Assembly (NCBI GenBank): GCA_024641655.1
Contig: JAHECR010000004.1
Coordinates: 52,065 to 116,064, forward strand
DNA length: 64,000 bases
Source: Acidimicrobiaceae bacterium
GTDB taxonomy: Bacteria > Actinomycetota > Acidimicrobiia > Acidimicrobiales > UBA8592
Direction: 5' to 3'
Positions 41,254 to 49,969 of this stretch are shown here, one piece after another. Both the position numbers and the translations under genes were made by a program. How positions within the stretch are numbered: position 1 is the stretch's first letter; each line of letters opens with the position of its first letter. The notes below the pieces were generated by a model. That model was not told where the DNA came from, did no database searches, and was given only the letters and a program-made list of their open reading frames with translations.

Positions 41254-42144
41254 GTGAACAGAAGGAAAGTTGTCGGAGTGATCGTCGCCCTCTGCCTCGC
41301 GGTCGCCGGAACCGGCCTGCTCGTGGCCTACGTGAACGGAGCGGAGGACCGCGCACTCGAAGGAGAAGAACTCGTCGATGTCGTGACCGCGGACGGCACG
41401 ATCGACGCCGGCACGCCGGCAGAAGATCTTCGCAGCCGAGTATCGGTCGAGCAGGTGCCTGCGAAGGTTCGCGCCGAGGGTGCAGTCGGTTCTGTCGACG
41501 AACTCGCAGGACTGGTGGCATCGATCCAGCTGCGCGACGGCGAGCAGCTGTTACGTGTTCGCTTCGTGGACCCCGTGACATTCGAGCGTGATGCAGGGAG
41601 GATTGCCGACATCCCCGACGGGATGCAGGAGATCACGCTGTCGCTCGAACCGGAACGTGCCGGTGGGGGAGCGCTGCTGCCTGGCGACCGAGTCGGCGTG
41701 TTCGCCTCGTTCGAACCCTTCAACGTCTCCTCCGAGGTACCCCTGGAACTCGATGACGGCGTCATCATCCCGCCGAACGGGAGCACGCCGAATTCGACCC
41801 GAGTCCTCTTGCACAAGGTTCTGGTCACCAACGTCCAGCTCGAGGAGTTGCCGGAGGTCGCCGACCAGAAAGGTCTCGGCGACGAGCTCGACCGCGAGGT
41901 CAGGCTGGCGCCGACCGGCAATGTCCTTGTGAGCGTTGCTGTCGATACCTTCGACGCCGAGCGTCTCGTCTTCACTGCCGAGTTCGGAACGATCTGGTTG
42001 TCCCTCGAACCCGAACATGCGATCGAGGCGCCGTCGCTCGTCCAGAACCGAGGCTCGGTGTACGTCGATCTCGTCGACACGGGCTCGCCGGAGCTGCGCG
42101 GTCTCGGTTCGCCTCGACCGGCCGAAGGTGGATCCGGTGGATGA
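41254..42144 (+). CDS. cpaB: Flp pilus assembly protein CpaB (RcpC), module B
   Basis: The 296-residue protein has an N-terminal anchor (about 7-26), a SAF-like region (about 40-105) and the RcpC/CpaB domain ITLSLEPERAGGGALLPGDRVGVFASFEPFN. It aligns along its whole length with the module A CpaB, including LHKVLVTNVQLE and VAVDTFDAERLVF. The start is GTG 41254. A Gly/Ser/Pro-rich tail overlaps the start of the TadZ gene. Confidence 0.92.
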   Translation: MNRRKVVGVIVALCLAVAGTGLLVAYVNGAEDRALEGEELVDVVTADGTIDAGTPAEDLRSRVSVEQVPAKVRAEGAVGSVDELAGLVASIQLRDGEQLLRVRFVDPVTFERDAGRIADIPDGMQEITLSLEPERAGGGALLPGDRVGVFASFEPFNVSSEVPLELDDGVIIPPNGSTPNSTRVLLHKVLVTNVQLEELPEVADQKGLGDELDREVRLAPTGNVLVSVAVDTFDAERLVFTAEFGTIWLSLEPEHAIEAPSLVQNRGSVYVDLVDTGSPELRGLGSPRPAEGGSGG

Positions 42145-43351
42145 GACACACCGCAACGGCGCAGCGGTGCGGCTCGTGCTGGTCGATGCCGCCGACGAAG
42201 TCAAGACATGGGTGTCGTGGCTTGCAGTCTCGATGGGAATCGAGCTGGTCGACATCGAGCCACCCAGCGATGCAACCGGCGACGCTGTGCAGGAGGTGAT
42301 GCGCTCCAGCCCGGCCATCGTCGTCGTCGGACTCGCTCGTGGCGCGGGCTGGGCCCTGGAGGTCGTCGAGGGCGTCGACCTCATCGATCCCGGTATCACC
42401 TCGATCGTGCTCGGCGAGCCGGGCGGCGATCTCTGGCAGCGGGCCATTCGGGCGGGCGCTCGAGACGTCATAGCGCCTGACATCGGTGAGGATGAGCTGC
42501 GACTCGCGCTCGAACGCGCTGTCGCCCACGCTCACTCGTGGCCGCGCGGCACCACCGAGACCGACGGTGATGTCCGGCGTGGGCGAGTGGTCACGATCAC
42601 CTCGCCCAAAGGCGGATGCGGGAAGACGTTCCTGGCGACCAACATCGCATATGCCCTGCAGTCCGAGGCGCGTGGGCGCACCGTCCTGATCGACTATGAC
42701 CTGCAGTTCGGCGACGTGGCCGGAGCGTTGGGGCTTCGCCCGGAGTACACGGTGAGCCATGCCGTTCAGGCACCGGCGGACGCGACCTCAGTCAAGGCGT
42801 TCCTCACGACGCATCCTTCGGGCTTGTACGCGTTGTGCGCCCCGCTCAACCCGGCCGAAGCGGACATCCTGGAACCGGCGCGGCTCGGCACCCTGATCGA
42901 CACGCTGCGTCAGCAGTTCGACTGGGTCATCATCGACTCGAGTGCAGGAATCTCAGAGGCCAATCTCGTTGCCATAGAACGGTCCACCGACGTCGTGCTC
43001 ATGGCGACGACCGATCTCGCCTCGATCTCCGCGATGCGCAAGGCGGTTGCGGTGCTCGATCAGATCGGGATGACGGCGCATCGTCGGTGGTACGTCCTCA
43101 ACCGCGCAAATGCCCGCGTCGGTCTCGAACAGGTCGACATCGAGCGGTCGTTGGGACTCGGGGTGGACACCGCAATTCCGAGCTCGCGCGCGGTGCCGAT
43201 CGCCATGAACCAGGGCATCGCCGTGATGGAGGACGACCCGCGGTCCCCGGCAGCGCGCGGGGTGCGGGAGCTGCTCCAGCGCCTCTCGCCGATGATCGTC
43301 GACCGCGAGCCCGACGGGAACAGAGGATGGCTACAGAGGATGAGATCGTGA
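42137..43351 (+). CDS. tadZ: TadZ/CpaE-like pilus localisation ATPase, module B
   Basis: The 404-residue protein has a receiver-like N-terminal domain (about 12-130) and a MinD/ParA-type ATPase with SPKGGCGKTFL at about 155-165, VLIDYDLQFGDVAGALGL and FDWVIIDSSAG. GTG 42137, inside the last codons of cpaB, gives nearly the same length as the module A paralogue (405); GTG 42128 is also possible. It ends in an overlap with the CpaF gene. Confidence 0.92.
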   Translation: MDETHRNGAAVRLVLVDAADEVKTWVSWLAVSMGIELVDIEPPSDATGDAVQEVMRSSPAIVVVGLARGAGWALEVVEGVDLIDPGITSIVLGEPGGDLWQRAIRAGARDVIAPDIGEDELRLALERAVAHAHSWPRGTTETDGDVRRGRVVTITSPKGGCGKTFLATNIAYALQSEARGRTVLIDYDLQFGDVAGALGLRPEYTVSHAVQAPADATSVKAFLTTHPSGLYALCAPLNPAEADILEPARLGTLIDTLRQQFDWVIIDSSAGISEANLVAIERSTDVVLMATTDLASISAMRKAVAVLDQIGMTAHRRWYVLNRANARVGLEQVDIERSLGLGVDTAIPSSRAVPIAMNQGIAVMEDDPRSPAARGVRELLQRLSPMIVDREPDGNRGWLQRMRS

Positions 43352-44832
43352 GTCTGAGCGAGAGAATGCGCGCGGCAGGAGCGAGCATCGACCGGCCGCT
43401 TGACATCGAGACCGACGGCATCGTCGTCGAGGAGGGCGACGACACCGAGGCCGACGTGCTCGCCACGGCAGCCGTGGATGGCGCGTTTGCCAGGTTGTCG
43501 GTGGCGACGCACATGTCCGCCGGACCGCGCCGCGTCGACCCGTTGCGCGAAGTCAAGGTTCGGGCACAGCAGGCCCTGTTCTCGCGTCTGGGCGCCCGCC
43601 TGTACGACTCGACCCTGGACCAGTCCCAGATCGAGGCCTACGTCACCGATGAGTTGGCGGAGATCATCAATGCCGAACGACTTGCTCTGAGCGCTGAAGA
43701 GCGCGAGCGGCTCGTCGGTCAGATCGCCTCCAACGTGCTGGGCCATGGCCCGCTGGACCAGTTCCTCGACGATGACTCGGTCAGCGAGATCATGGTGAGC
43801 GGCGAGGGCCCGATCTACGTGGAGCGGTACGGCAAGATCGAGGAAACCGACGAGTCGTTCGTCTCCGTCGAGCACCACCGACGCGTGATCGAGCGGATCG
43901 TCTCGCGGATCGGTCGTCGCATCGACGAATCGTCTCCGATGGTCGATGCTCGCCTCCCCGATGGTTCACGGGTGAACGCGATCATCCCGCCGCTGGCAGT
44001 GGACGGGCCCAGCCTGACGATCCGGAAGTTCGCGCGGACGCCGTTCGGCGTTGCCGATCTCATCACGTTCCGCACGGTCACCCCGCGCATCGCCGACTTC
44101 CTGCAAGCGTGCGTGCACGCTCGGGTGAGCGTGCTCGTCTCCGGCGGTACCGGCACCGGCAAGACCACCTTGCTCAACGTGCTGTCGAGCTTCATCGGCC
44201 AAGGAGAGCGCATCGTCTCGATCGAAGACTCCGTCGAGCTCCAGCTGAAGCAGAAGCACGTCGTCAGGCTCGAGAGCCGTCCTCCGAACATCGAAGGCAA
44301 GGGTGAGGTGACGATTCGCCACCTGGTCCGGAACGCCTTGCGGATGCGTCCCGATCGGATCATCGTCGGTGAAGTCCGTGGCAGCGAGGCCCTGGACATG
44401 CTCCAGGCGATGAACACGGGCCACGAGGGATCGCTCACGACGCTTCACGCCAACAGCCCGCGTGATGCGTTGTCGCGGCTCGAGACCATGGTGCTGATGG
44501 CGGGCATGGATCTCCCGCTGCGTGCTGTGCGGGAGCAGGTGACCTCTGCGGTGCAACTGCTGGTGCATGTCAGTCGGCTCTCGGACGGTACCCGTCGGGT
44601 CACGCAGATCGCCGAGGTGACGGGCATGGAGGGAGAGATGATTCAGCTCAGCGACATCTTCAGCTTCGACTGGGAGGCGGGTGTGTCCGAGGACGGCCGA
44701 TTCCTCGGCGACATCCGCCCGACCGGGTTGCGCCCGACGTTCACGAAGCACCTCCACAACGTTGGCATCGAGCTCCCCGCCGACATCTTCGGCGATCCCG
44801 AGGAACTGATCGCCCGGAGAGCACGTCTGTGA
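43348..44832 (+). CDS. cpaF: CpaF/TadA secretion ATPase, module B
   Basis: The 494-residue pilus ATPase carries Walker [12 protein letters not shown], the Asp box IEDSVELQL, Walker [15 protein letters not shown] and the His box [14 protein letters not shown]. From about residue 70 it is highly similar to the module A enzyme; the N-terminal 65 residues differ and are acidic. GTG 43348 overlaps the TadZ stop and aligns ([11 protein letters not shown]) with the start of the module A copy ([11 protein letters not shown]). ATG 43327 would add seven residues. Confidence 0.95.
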   Translation: MSLSERMRAAGASIDRPLDIETDGIVVEEGDDTEADVLATAAVDGAFARLSVATHMSAGPRRVDPLREVKVRAQQALFSRLGARLYDSTLDQSQIEAYVTDELAEIINAERLALSAEERERLVGQIASNVLGHGPLDQFLDDDSVSEIMVSGEGPIYVERYGKIEETDESFVSVEHHRRVIERIVSRIGRRIDESSPMVDARLPDGSRVNAIIPPLAVDGPSLTIRKFARTPFGVADLITFRTVTPRIADFLQACVHARVSVLVSGGTGTGKTTLLNVLSSFIGQGERIVSIEDSVELQLKQKHVVRLESRPPNIEGKGEVTIRHLVRNALRMRPDRIIVGEVRGSEALDMLQAMNTGHEGSLTTLHANSPRDALSRLETMVLMAGMDLPLRAVREQVTSAVQLLVHVSRLSDGTRRVTQIAEVTGMEGEMIQLSDIFSFDWEAGVSEDGRFLGDIRPTGLRPTFTKHLHNVGIELPADIFGDPEELIARRARL

Positions 44833-46778
44833 TCCGCCGGTGCCTGGCCCGCGTTGCGCTCGTGGCGTTGCTCGCTGGTTTCGCCACCCTTGCGGTGCCC
44901 GTCGGCGCCGGAGCCCAGAACCTCGAACTCGCCGTCGGTGCGATCGACACGTCCGATTTTCCCGAAGTGTCGCTCGAGTTCAGTGTTCCGCCGCGGTTCG
45001 ACGCGACGGTGGCTCTCGACGACGTCAGGTTGACCGAGAACGGCGTGCCGCGGACGGTGTCGCTGGAGCGTGTTCGAGCGGAGCGGCTGCAGATCGTGAT
45101 GGCGATCGACACGTCGGGGAGCATGGCCGGCGCTCCGATCCAACAGGCGCGTTTGGGGGCGAGACGTCTCGTCGAAACGCTTCCGGGGGATACCGAGGTA
45201 GCGGTGATCGGGTTCGGTGACCGGCCGACGATTCTGAGCGGCTTGACAGACGGTCGTGACGCAGCGCTGCGCGCCATCGACGCGATGGAGGTCGACCCCA
45301 ACGCCGAGACGGCCCTCTATGACGCAACCACGCTCGCCACCCGCCAGCTCGAGCCGTCCCACGGCGGCCCGCAATACCTGGTGGTGCTCAGCGACGGGGG
45401 TGACACCGCGAGCGCGGCGACCTTCGGTTCAGCGCAAGCTGCGGTCCAGGCAGCGGGCGTCCCCTTCTTCGCGGTCTCACTCGTCACCCGGGAGAGCGCA
45501 CCGGCGATTCTCCAGGAGCTGGCAGACGAGACCGGCGGTGGCGTCATCGAAGCGAACGATGCCCAGGGTCTGGCCGACCTCACCGGAGTGATCGCCGAAG
45601 CGATCATCGATCGCTACCAGCTGGTGTACACGTCGTTGTCTGGGGGCCGAGCGCTCGTGGAGGTGACCGTGGCTGCGGGAGAACAGGTGGCCTCCGGGCG
45701 AGTGCGGCTCGATCTTCCGGTCCTCGCCCCGTCGACGCCGACGATGGTCCCCGTTCCGACGCAGATTGCGACGGGGGCCGGGGCAGAAGCCCGACCGGCC
45801 GAGTCGACGACCACCGCCGATGTCGGTCCCTCCTGGTACCGCCCGGCGGGGATCGCAATGGTCGGCGTTGCGCTCGTGATCCTCTGCAACTACCTCTTGT
45901 GGCCGACCCGCAGGCGGCACAATCCGCTGCACGACATCGCTCCCCTGGCGGGACGGGTCGCGCGCGAGTCGCGTGGCGTGTTCGCCGACTTGGCGCACAA
46001 CCTGGTGGGTTCGGTCGATCGCGTGCTGCGCCGAAACACGGGTGCGGGTGCCGTGGCGATCAAGCTCGAGCGGGCAGGGGTCCGCATGCGGCCGGCGGAG
46101 TACGTCGTCGGGCTCGGCGCTGCCGTGCTCGGGGCGTTCCTGGTGGGCCTGGTGGTCAACCCGGTCGCCGCGGTGATGCTCGCATCGGCCGTGGCCGTCG
46201 CAGGATGGATCTGGCTGAACGTCAAGGGGGACCGGCGCAGCGCGGCGTTCGACGCGCAGCTCGCACCGACGTTGCAGATGATGAGTGGCGCGCTCCGCGC
46301 CGGCTTCTCCATCAGCCAGGTCGTCGCACTCGTGAGCACGGAGTCGAGCGCTCCGATGCGCGACGAATTCGCCCGCCTCGGCGTCGAAGAGGTCCTGGGC
46401 AGAGATGTCACCGAGTCGTTTCGTGACGTTGCGCACCGGATGCGGTCGCGGGACTTCGAGTGGGTGGCGGAGGCCATCGAGATCAACAGAACGGTCGGTG
46501 GCGACCTCGCCGAGGTGCTCGACAACGTCGCCGGGACCATCCGCACGCGCGCTCGCATTGCCGGCGAGATCAGGACGTTGTCCGCCGAGGGGCGGCTCTC
46601 CGCGGTGATCCTCACGGCCATCCCGTTCGTCATCACGTTCGGCCAGGCGGTCACCAATCCGGAGCTGAGCCGGGAACTCACCGGCACCAGCGAGGGGCGA
46701 GCGCTGATCGTGATCGCGCTCGTGATGGTCACCGTTGGTGCGACGTGGATGCGGCGCGTGATCCGGCTGAAGTACTGA
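44829..46778 (+). CDS. tadB: vWA-TadB fusion, module B
   Basis: The 649-residue protein repeats the module A architecture. It has a signal peptide (about 1-29, ending GAGAQN), a vWA domain with [16 protein letters not shown] (about 90-100), a Pro/Thr-rich linker (about 295-335), a membrane helix (about 340-358) and a T2SSF domain (LAPTLQMMSGALRAGFSISQVVALV ... TVGGDLAEVLDNVAGTIRTRARI). C-terminal helices end in RRVIRLKY. The start GTG overlaps the CpaF stop. The vWA halves are much more diverged between modules than the platform halves. Confidence 0.9.
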   Translation: MIRRCLARVALVALLAGFATLAVPVGAGAQNLELAVGAIDTSDFPEVSLEFSVPPRFDATVALDDVRLTENGVPRTVSLERVRAERLQIVMAIDTSGSMAGAPIQQARLGARRLVETLPGDTEVAVIGFGDRPTILSGLTDGRDAALRAIDAMEVDPNAETALYDATTLATRQLEPSHGGPQYLVVLSDGGDTASAATFGSAQAAVQAAGVPFFAVSLVTRESAPAILQELADETGGGVIEANDAQGLADLTGVIAEAIIDRYQLVYTSLSGGRALVEVTVAAGEQVASGRVRLDLPVLAPSTPTMVPVPTQIATGAGAEARPAESTTTADVGPSWYRPAGIAMVGVALVILCNYLLWPTRRRHNPLHDIAPLAGRVARESRGVFADLAHNLVGSVDRVLRRNTGAGAVAIKLERAGVRMRPAEYVVGLGAAVLGAFLVGLVVNPVAAVMLASAVAVAGWIWLNVKGDRRSAAFDAQLAPTLQMMSGALRAGFSISQVVALVSTESSAPMRDEFARLGVEEVLGRDVTESFRDVAHRMRSRDFEWVAEAIEINRTVGGDLAEVLDNVAGTIRTRARIAGEIRTLSAEGRLSAVILTAIPFVITFGQAVTNPELSRELTGTSEGRALIVIALVMVTVGATWMRRVIRLKY

Positions 46779-46795
46779 TCGGGAGGCTGCAAGCG

Positions 46796-47719
46796 ATGGC
46801 GAATCAGATATTGGTCGGCTCGGCACTCTGCTCGACCGCGGGGTTGGTGTTGTGGTGGAGCGTCTTCTCGGACCGGCGCAGCAGCAAACGAGCTCGCGCA
46901 GCGCTTCGCAATGCCGGAACGACCCGCCAGATGACGTTCAGCGCGCTGAACCTTGCACCGAGCGCCACTGAGCGGCTCCTGGCTCCGCTGCGCGATCGTG
47001 CGTTGCGCCGCATCTGGCGGCTCACACCATCGGGGTCACTCGATGCCATGCAGCGTCGGATCAGTCTCGCCGGCGCCCAGAACCGGTGGACGGTCGAACG
47101 TCTGCTCGCGGCCAAGGTGCTGGCGGCTCTGGGGGTAGTCATCGCGTGTATGTTGATGGCCGTTACCGCGGATGGACCCCACTGGGTCATCGCGTCGGCG
47201 GTGCTCGGCGTGAGTGCGTTCGTCCTGCCCGACGGCCTCCTCGATCGCGCCGGTCGCGAGCGCCAGGAACGCATCCGCGACGACATGCCCGACGTGATCG
47301 ACCAGATCATGATCAGTGTGCAGGCGGGTCTCGGGTTCGACGCGGCGCTGGGCCGCGTGGCCACGAAGTCGAACGGCCCGTTCTCCGATGAGCTCGACCG
47401 AGTGGTGCAGGACATACGGCTGGGACTGGGCCGTGGTGAGGCCCTGCGTGCATTGTCGTCCCGGACCGACATCGTCGAGCTGAACGAGTTCGTCACCGCG
47501 ATGGTGCAAGCCGAGTCATACGGGCTGTCGATCTCGCAGGTGCTGCGTGTCCAGGCCGACGAGCTGCGCGAGAAGCGTCGCCAGCGCGCCGAGGAACGCG
47601 CGCACACCATCCCGGTCAAGATCGTCTTCCCGTTGATCATGTGCATCTTCCCAACGATCTTCATCGCGACGCTCGGTCCCGCGGTGATCCGTGCCGTCAA
47701 CTTCAACTCCGGCCTGTGA
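46796..47719 (+). CDS. tadC: Tad platform protein TadC (T2SSF domain), module B
   Basis: The 307-residue platform protein has an N-terminal helix, a basic cytoplasmic stretch, two central helices (about 105-145) and the T2SSF domain (IRDDMPDVIDQIMISVQAGLGFDAALGRVA ... LGRGEALRALSSRTDIVELNEFVTAMVQAESYGLSISQVLRVQADELREKRRQRAEE). One or two terminal helices follow. GGGAGG precedes ATG 46796. It pairs with the vWA-TadB protein just upstream. Confidence 0.92.
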   Translation: MANQILVGSALCSTAGLVLWWSVFSDRRSSKRARAALRNAGTTRQMTFSALNLAPSATERLLAPLRDRALRRIWRLTPSGSLDAMQRRISLAGAQNRWTVERLLAAKVLAALGVVIACMLMAVTADGPHWVIASAVLGVSAFVLPDGLLDRAGRERQERIRDDMPDVIDQIMISVQAGLGFDAALGRVATKSNGPFSDELDRVVQDIRLGLGRGEALRALSSRTDIVELNEFVTAMVQAESYGLSISQVLRVQADELREKRRQRAEERAHTIPVKIVFPLIMCIFPTIFIATLGPAVIRAVNFNSGL

Positions 47720-47735
47720 CGGCGAAGGACCGATC

Positions 47736-48764
47736 ATGACGAACCAACTCGAGCCGAGCCCCCACCGTGGCCGCCTCCTGCCCGCTGGGTCAATCGGGGA
47801 GAGCGATGTCCGTCACCTCATGGAACAGGTCATCAACGGGGGGATGGTCAGTGCTCGAGCAGGCCACGCGCTCATCCCCACCGGTTTCACCCCCCTCGAC
47901 AAGGCGTTGGGAGGCGGGCTCCACGTCGGTGACCTGTGCGTGATCGGTGGTTTGCCCGCATCGGGGAAGACGATCGCGGCGCTGCAGTGGGCGCGGAACA
48001 TGGCTCGCGCTGGCAACGTAGTGCTCTATCTCTGCTACGAGCATGACGTCGCCACGTTGCTCGGTCGTCTGTTGGCGCTCGAGATCGGCGATCTGCCCGG
48101 GCGCATAGCGCCAGGTGACGCGGCTGCAGTTCACGAGGCGCTCAGCTACACGATGAATGGGGCCGGCGACCCTTCGAGTGCGGTGATGGAGCACCCGGCC
48201 GTCCGACTGGCGATGGCGAAGATGGCCGCGTACGCGTCGCGGCTCGTCCTGTCCCAGGCTTCACACGACTGCGACCTGGGCGCGATCGAGAGGAAGGCGC
48301 AGATGGGTGCCTTCGACGTCGTCGTCGTCGACTATCTCCAGAAGGTCCCAGAACCGGGGCTGTCGGGGGTCGACCGCCACGCGGCGACAATCGAGGGTCT
48401 CAAGGATCTGGCCCTGGCGGAGGAATGCCTCGTGCTCGCCGTGTCCGCCGTCGAATCGGGGGCGCTCGAGGATCGTCGGCTGCGGCTCGACGGCCTACGC
48501 GGTGCGCACGTGCTCGCTCACGAGGCCGACGTCATCGTGATCCTCAACGGCAAGCTCAACATCGTGTCGCGGGCACACATAGCGTTCGACTCGACGCTCG
48601 TGGAGGACTTCAGACGGCAGGTGGTCTTCACGGTCGAGAAGAACCGACGCGGCTCGGCGCCGATCGACACCGAGTTCAGCCGTGACTTCGCGCACTTCCG
48701 TTTCGAGTCGGGCGGACGGTACGTCTCCGAGCAGTTGATCGACGACGTCGTCGTGAGGGATTGA
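47736..48764 (+). CDS. Stand-alone DnaB-C-like RecA-fold ATPase, last gene of Tad module B
   Basis: The 342-residue paralogue of the module A ATPase has TGFTPLDKALGGGLHVGDL, Walker A GGLPASGKT (about 70-78), YEHD, Walker B DVVVVDYLQKVPEPG (about 193-206), LRGAHVLAHEADVIVILN and VEKNRRGSAPIDTEF. Motif spacing equals the module A copy, while the disordered N-terminus is shorter and unrelated. All residues for nucleotide binding and hydrolysis appear intact. GAAGGA lies before ATG 47736, 16 bp after tadC. Its retention in both copies argues that it belongs to the pilus system. Confidence 0.82.
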   Translation: MTNQLEPSPHRGRLLPAGSIGESDVRHLMEQVINGGMVSARAGHALIPTGFTPLDKALGGGLHVGDLCVIGGLPASGKTIAALQWARNMARAGNVVLYLCYEHDVATLLGRLLALEIGDLPGRIAPGDAAAVHEALSYTMNGAGDPSSAVMEHPAVRLAMAKMAAYASRLVLSQASHDCDLGAIERKAQMGAFDVVVVDYLQKVPEPGLSGVDRHAATIEGLKDLALAEECLVLAVSAVESGALEDRRLRLDGLRGAHVLAHEADVIVILNGKLNIVSRAHIAFDSTLVEDFRRQVVFTVEKNRRGSAPIDTEFSRDFAHFRFESGGRYVSEQLIDDVVVRD

Positions 48765-48823
48765 GCAGCCGGCGTAGTCAGGGATGAGTGGACAGCGCGT
48801 CGGCGATCGGCTCGAATCTGTGT

Positions 48824-49939
48824 ATGGATCTTGATCTGACCGACGACCAGGAGCTGTTGCGCGAGACCGCAGCTCGCTTCATCGAAGACACGTGTCCGTT
48901 GACGACCGTGCGTGCGCTGTCCGAGTCCGAGACCGGCCTCGGAGACGGGTATCTGACCGAAGCCGCGAACCTCGGGTGGTTCGCGCTCCTCGTCGACGAG
49001 GAGTTCGGTGGTGGCAGCATCTCCGACAACGCCGTGGCCGACCTCGCGGTGATCGCGGAGGAGCGCGGCCGGTTGCTGCAGCCGGGTCCGTTCATCCCGA
49101 TGAACATCGTGGCCCTCGCCCTGTCAAGAGGCGGCTCCGAGCAGGCCCGCTCCGAGGTGCTCCCCGGGGTCATGGGCGGCGAGGTCGTCGCCACCTGGGC
49201 CGCTGCCGACGTTTCGGGTTCCTACGGGGCCGGTGCCGGGGTCGTCGCCACGACCTCCGGTGGCGCGACGACGCTCGCCGGGGTCAAGTCGGCGGTGCAG
49301 GACGCCCATATCGCGGACTGGATCCTCGTCACCGCAGGTGGTCCCGACGGCGTGAGCCATCACCTCGTCCCCGCAAACGCACCCGGCGTCACCATCGAGC
49401 CCCTCGACGGGATCGACCTGAGCCGTCGCTTCTCCAGGGTCACCTTCGAAGACGTCACCGTCGACGCCGACGGCGCGGTGACGGGCGGTCTCGAGCTCTT
49501 CGAGCAACTCATCGAGGTGGCCGGTGTGCTCACGGTCTGCGAGACCGTCGGTGGCCTGGGACAGCTCTTCGACATCACCCTCGAGTACGCCAAGGACCGG
49601 CGAGCCTTCGGTCGCCCGATCGGGTCGTTCCAGGCGCTGAAGCACCAGCTCGCCGACACCGGCATGCTGCTCGAGATGAGCCGGGGCCTCGCCTCCGCTG
49701 CCGTCAAGTCCGTGGGCGAGGGCCGTGACGACGCCGCCGAGGTCGTGTCCATGGCCAAGAGCTTCATCGGCGACAACGGAGTGGAGATCAGCCACACCTG
49801 CTTCCAGCTCTTCGGCGGTATCGCCTACACCTGGGAACACGATCAGCACCTGTATTACCGGCGCATCGTCGCCGACGCATCCCTGTACGGCGAACCCGGC
49901 TGGCATCGCGAGCGCATCTGCGCCGTTCACGCCCTGTAG
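48824..49939 (+). CDS. Acyl-CoA dehydrogenase, small subunit type (rightward cassette)
   Basis: This 371-residue flavoprotein of the acyl-CoA dehydrogenase fold begins with MDLDLTDDQELLRETAARF. It contains the C-terminal FAD-contact segment YAKDRRAFGRPIGSFQALKHQLAD and FQLFGGIAYTWEHDQHLYYRR. The middle beta domain is divergent. Adjacent small and large dehydrogenase genes of this kind often form the alpha2-beta2 heterotetramers known from actinobacterial steroid breakdown. ATG 48824 gives the standard N-terminus. Partner gene starts 31 bp downstream. Confidence 0.9.
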   Translation: MDLDLTDDQELLRETAARFIEDTCPLTTVRALSESETGLGDGYLTEAANLGWFALLVDEEFGGGSISDNAVADLAVIAEERGRLLQPGPFIPMNIVALALSRGGSEQARSEVLPGVMGGEVVATWAAADVSGSYGAGAGVVATTSGGATTLAGVKSAVQDAHIADWILVTAGGPDGVSHHLVPANAPGVTIEPLDGIDLSRRFSRVTFEDVTVDADGAVTGGLELFEQLIEVAGVLTVCETVGGLGQLFDITLEYAKDRRAFGRPIGSFQALKHQLADTGMLLEMSRGLASAAVKSVGEGRDDAAEVVSMAKSFIGDNGVEISHTCFQLFGGIAYTWEHDQHLYYRRIVADASLYGEPGWHRERICAVHAL

Positions 49940-49969
49940 CCCGCCGCCGAACCCGAACGAGGAGTACCG

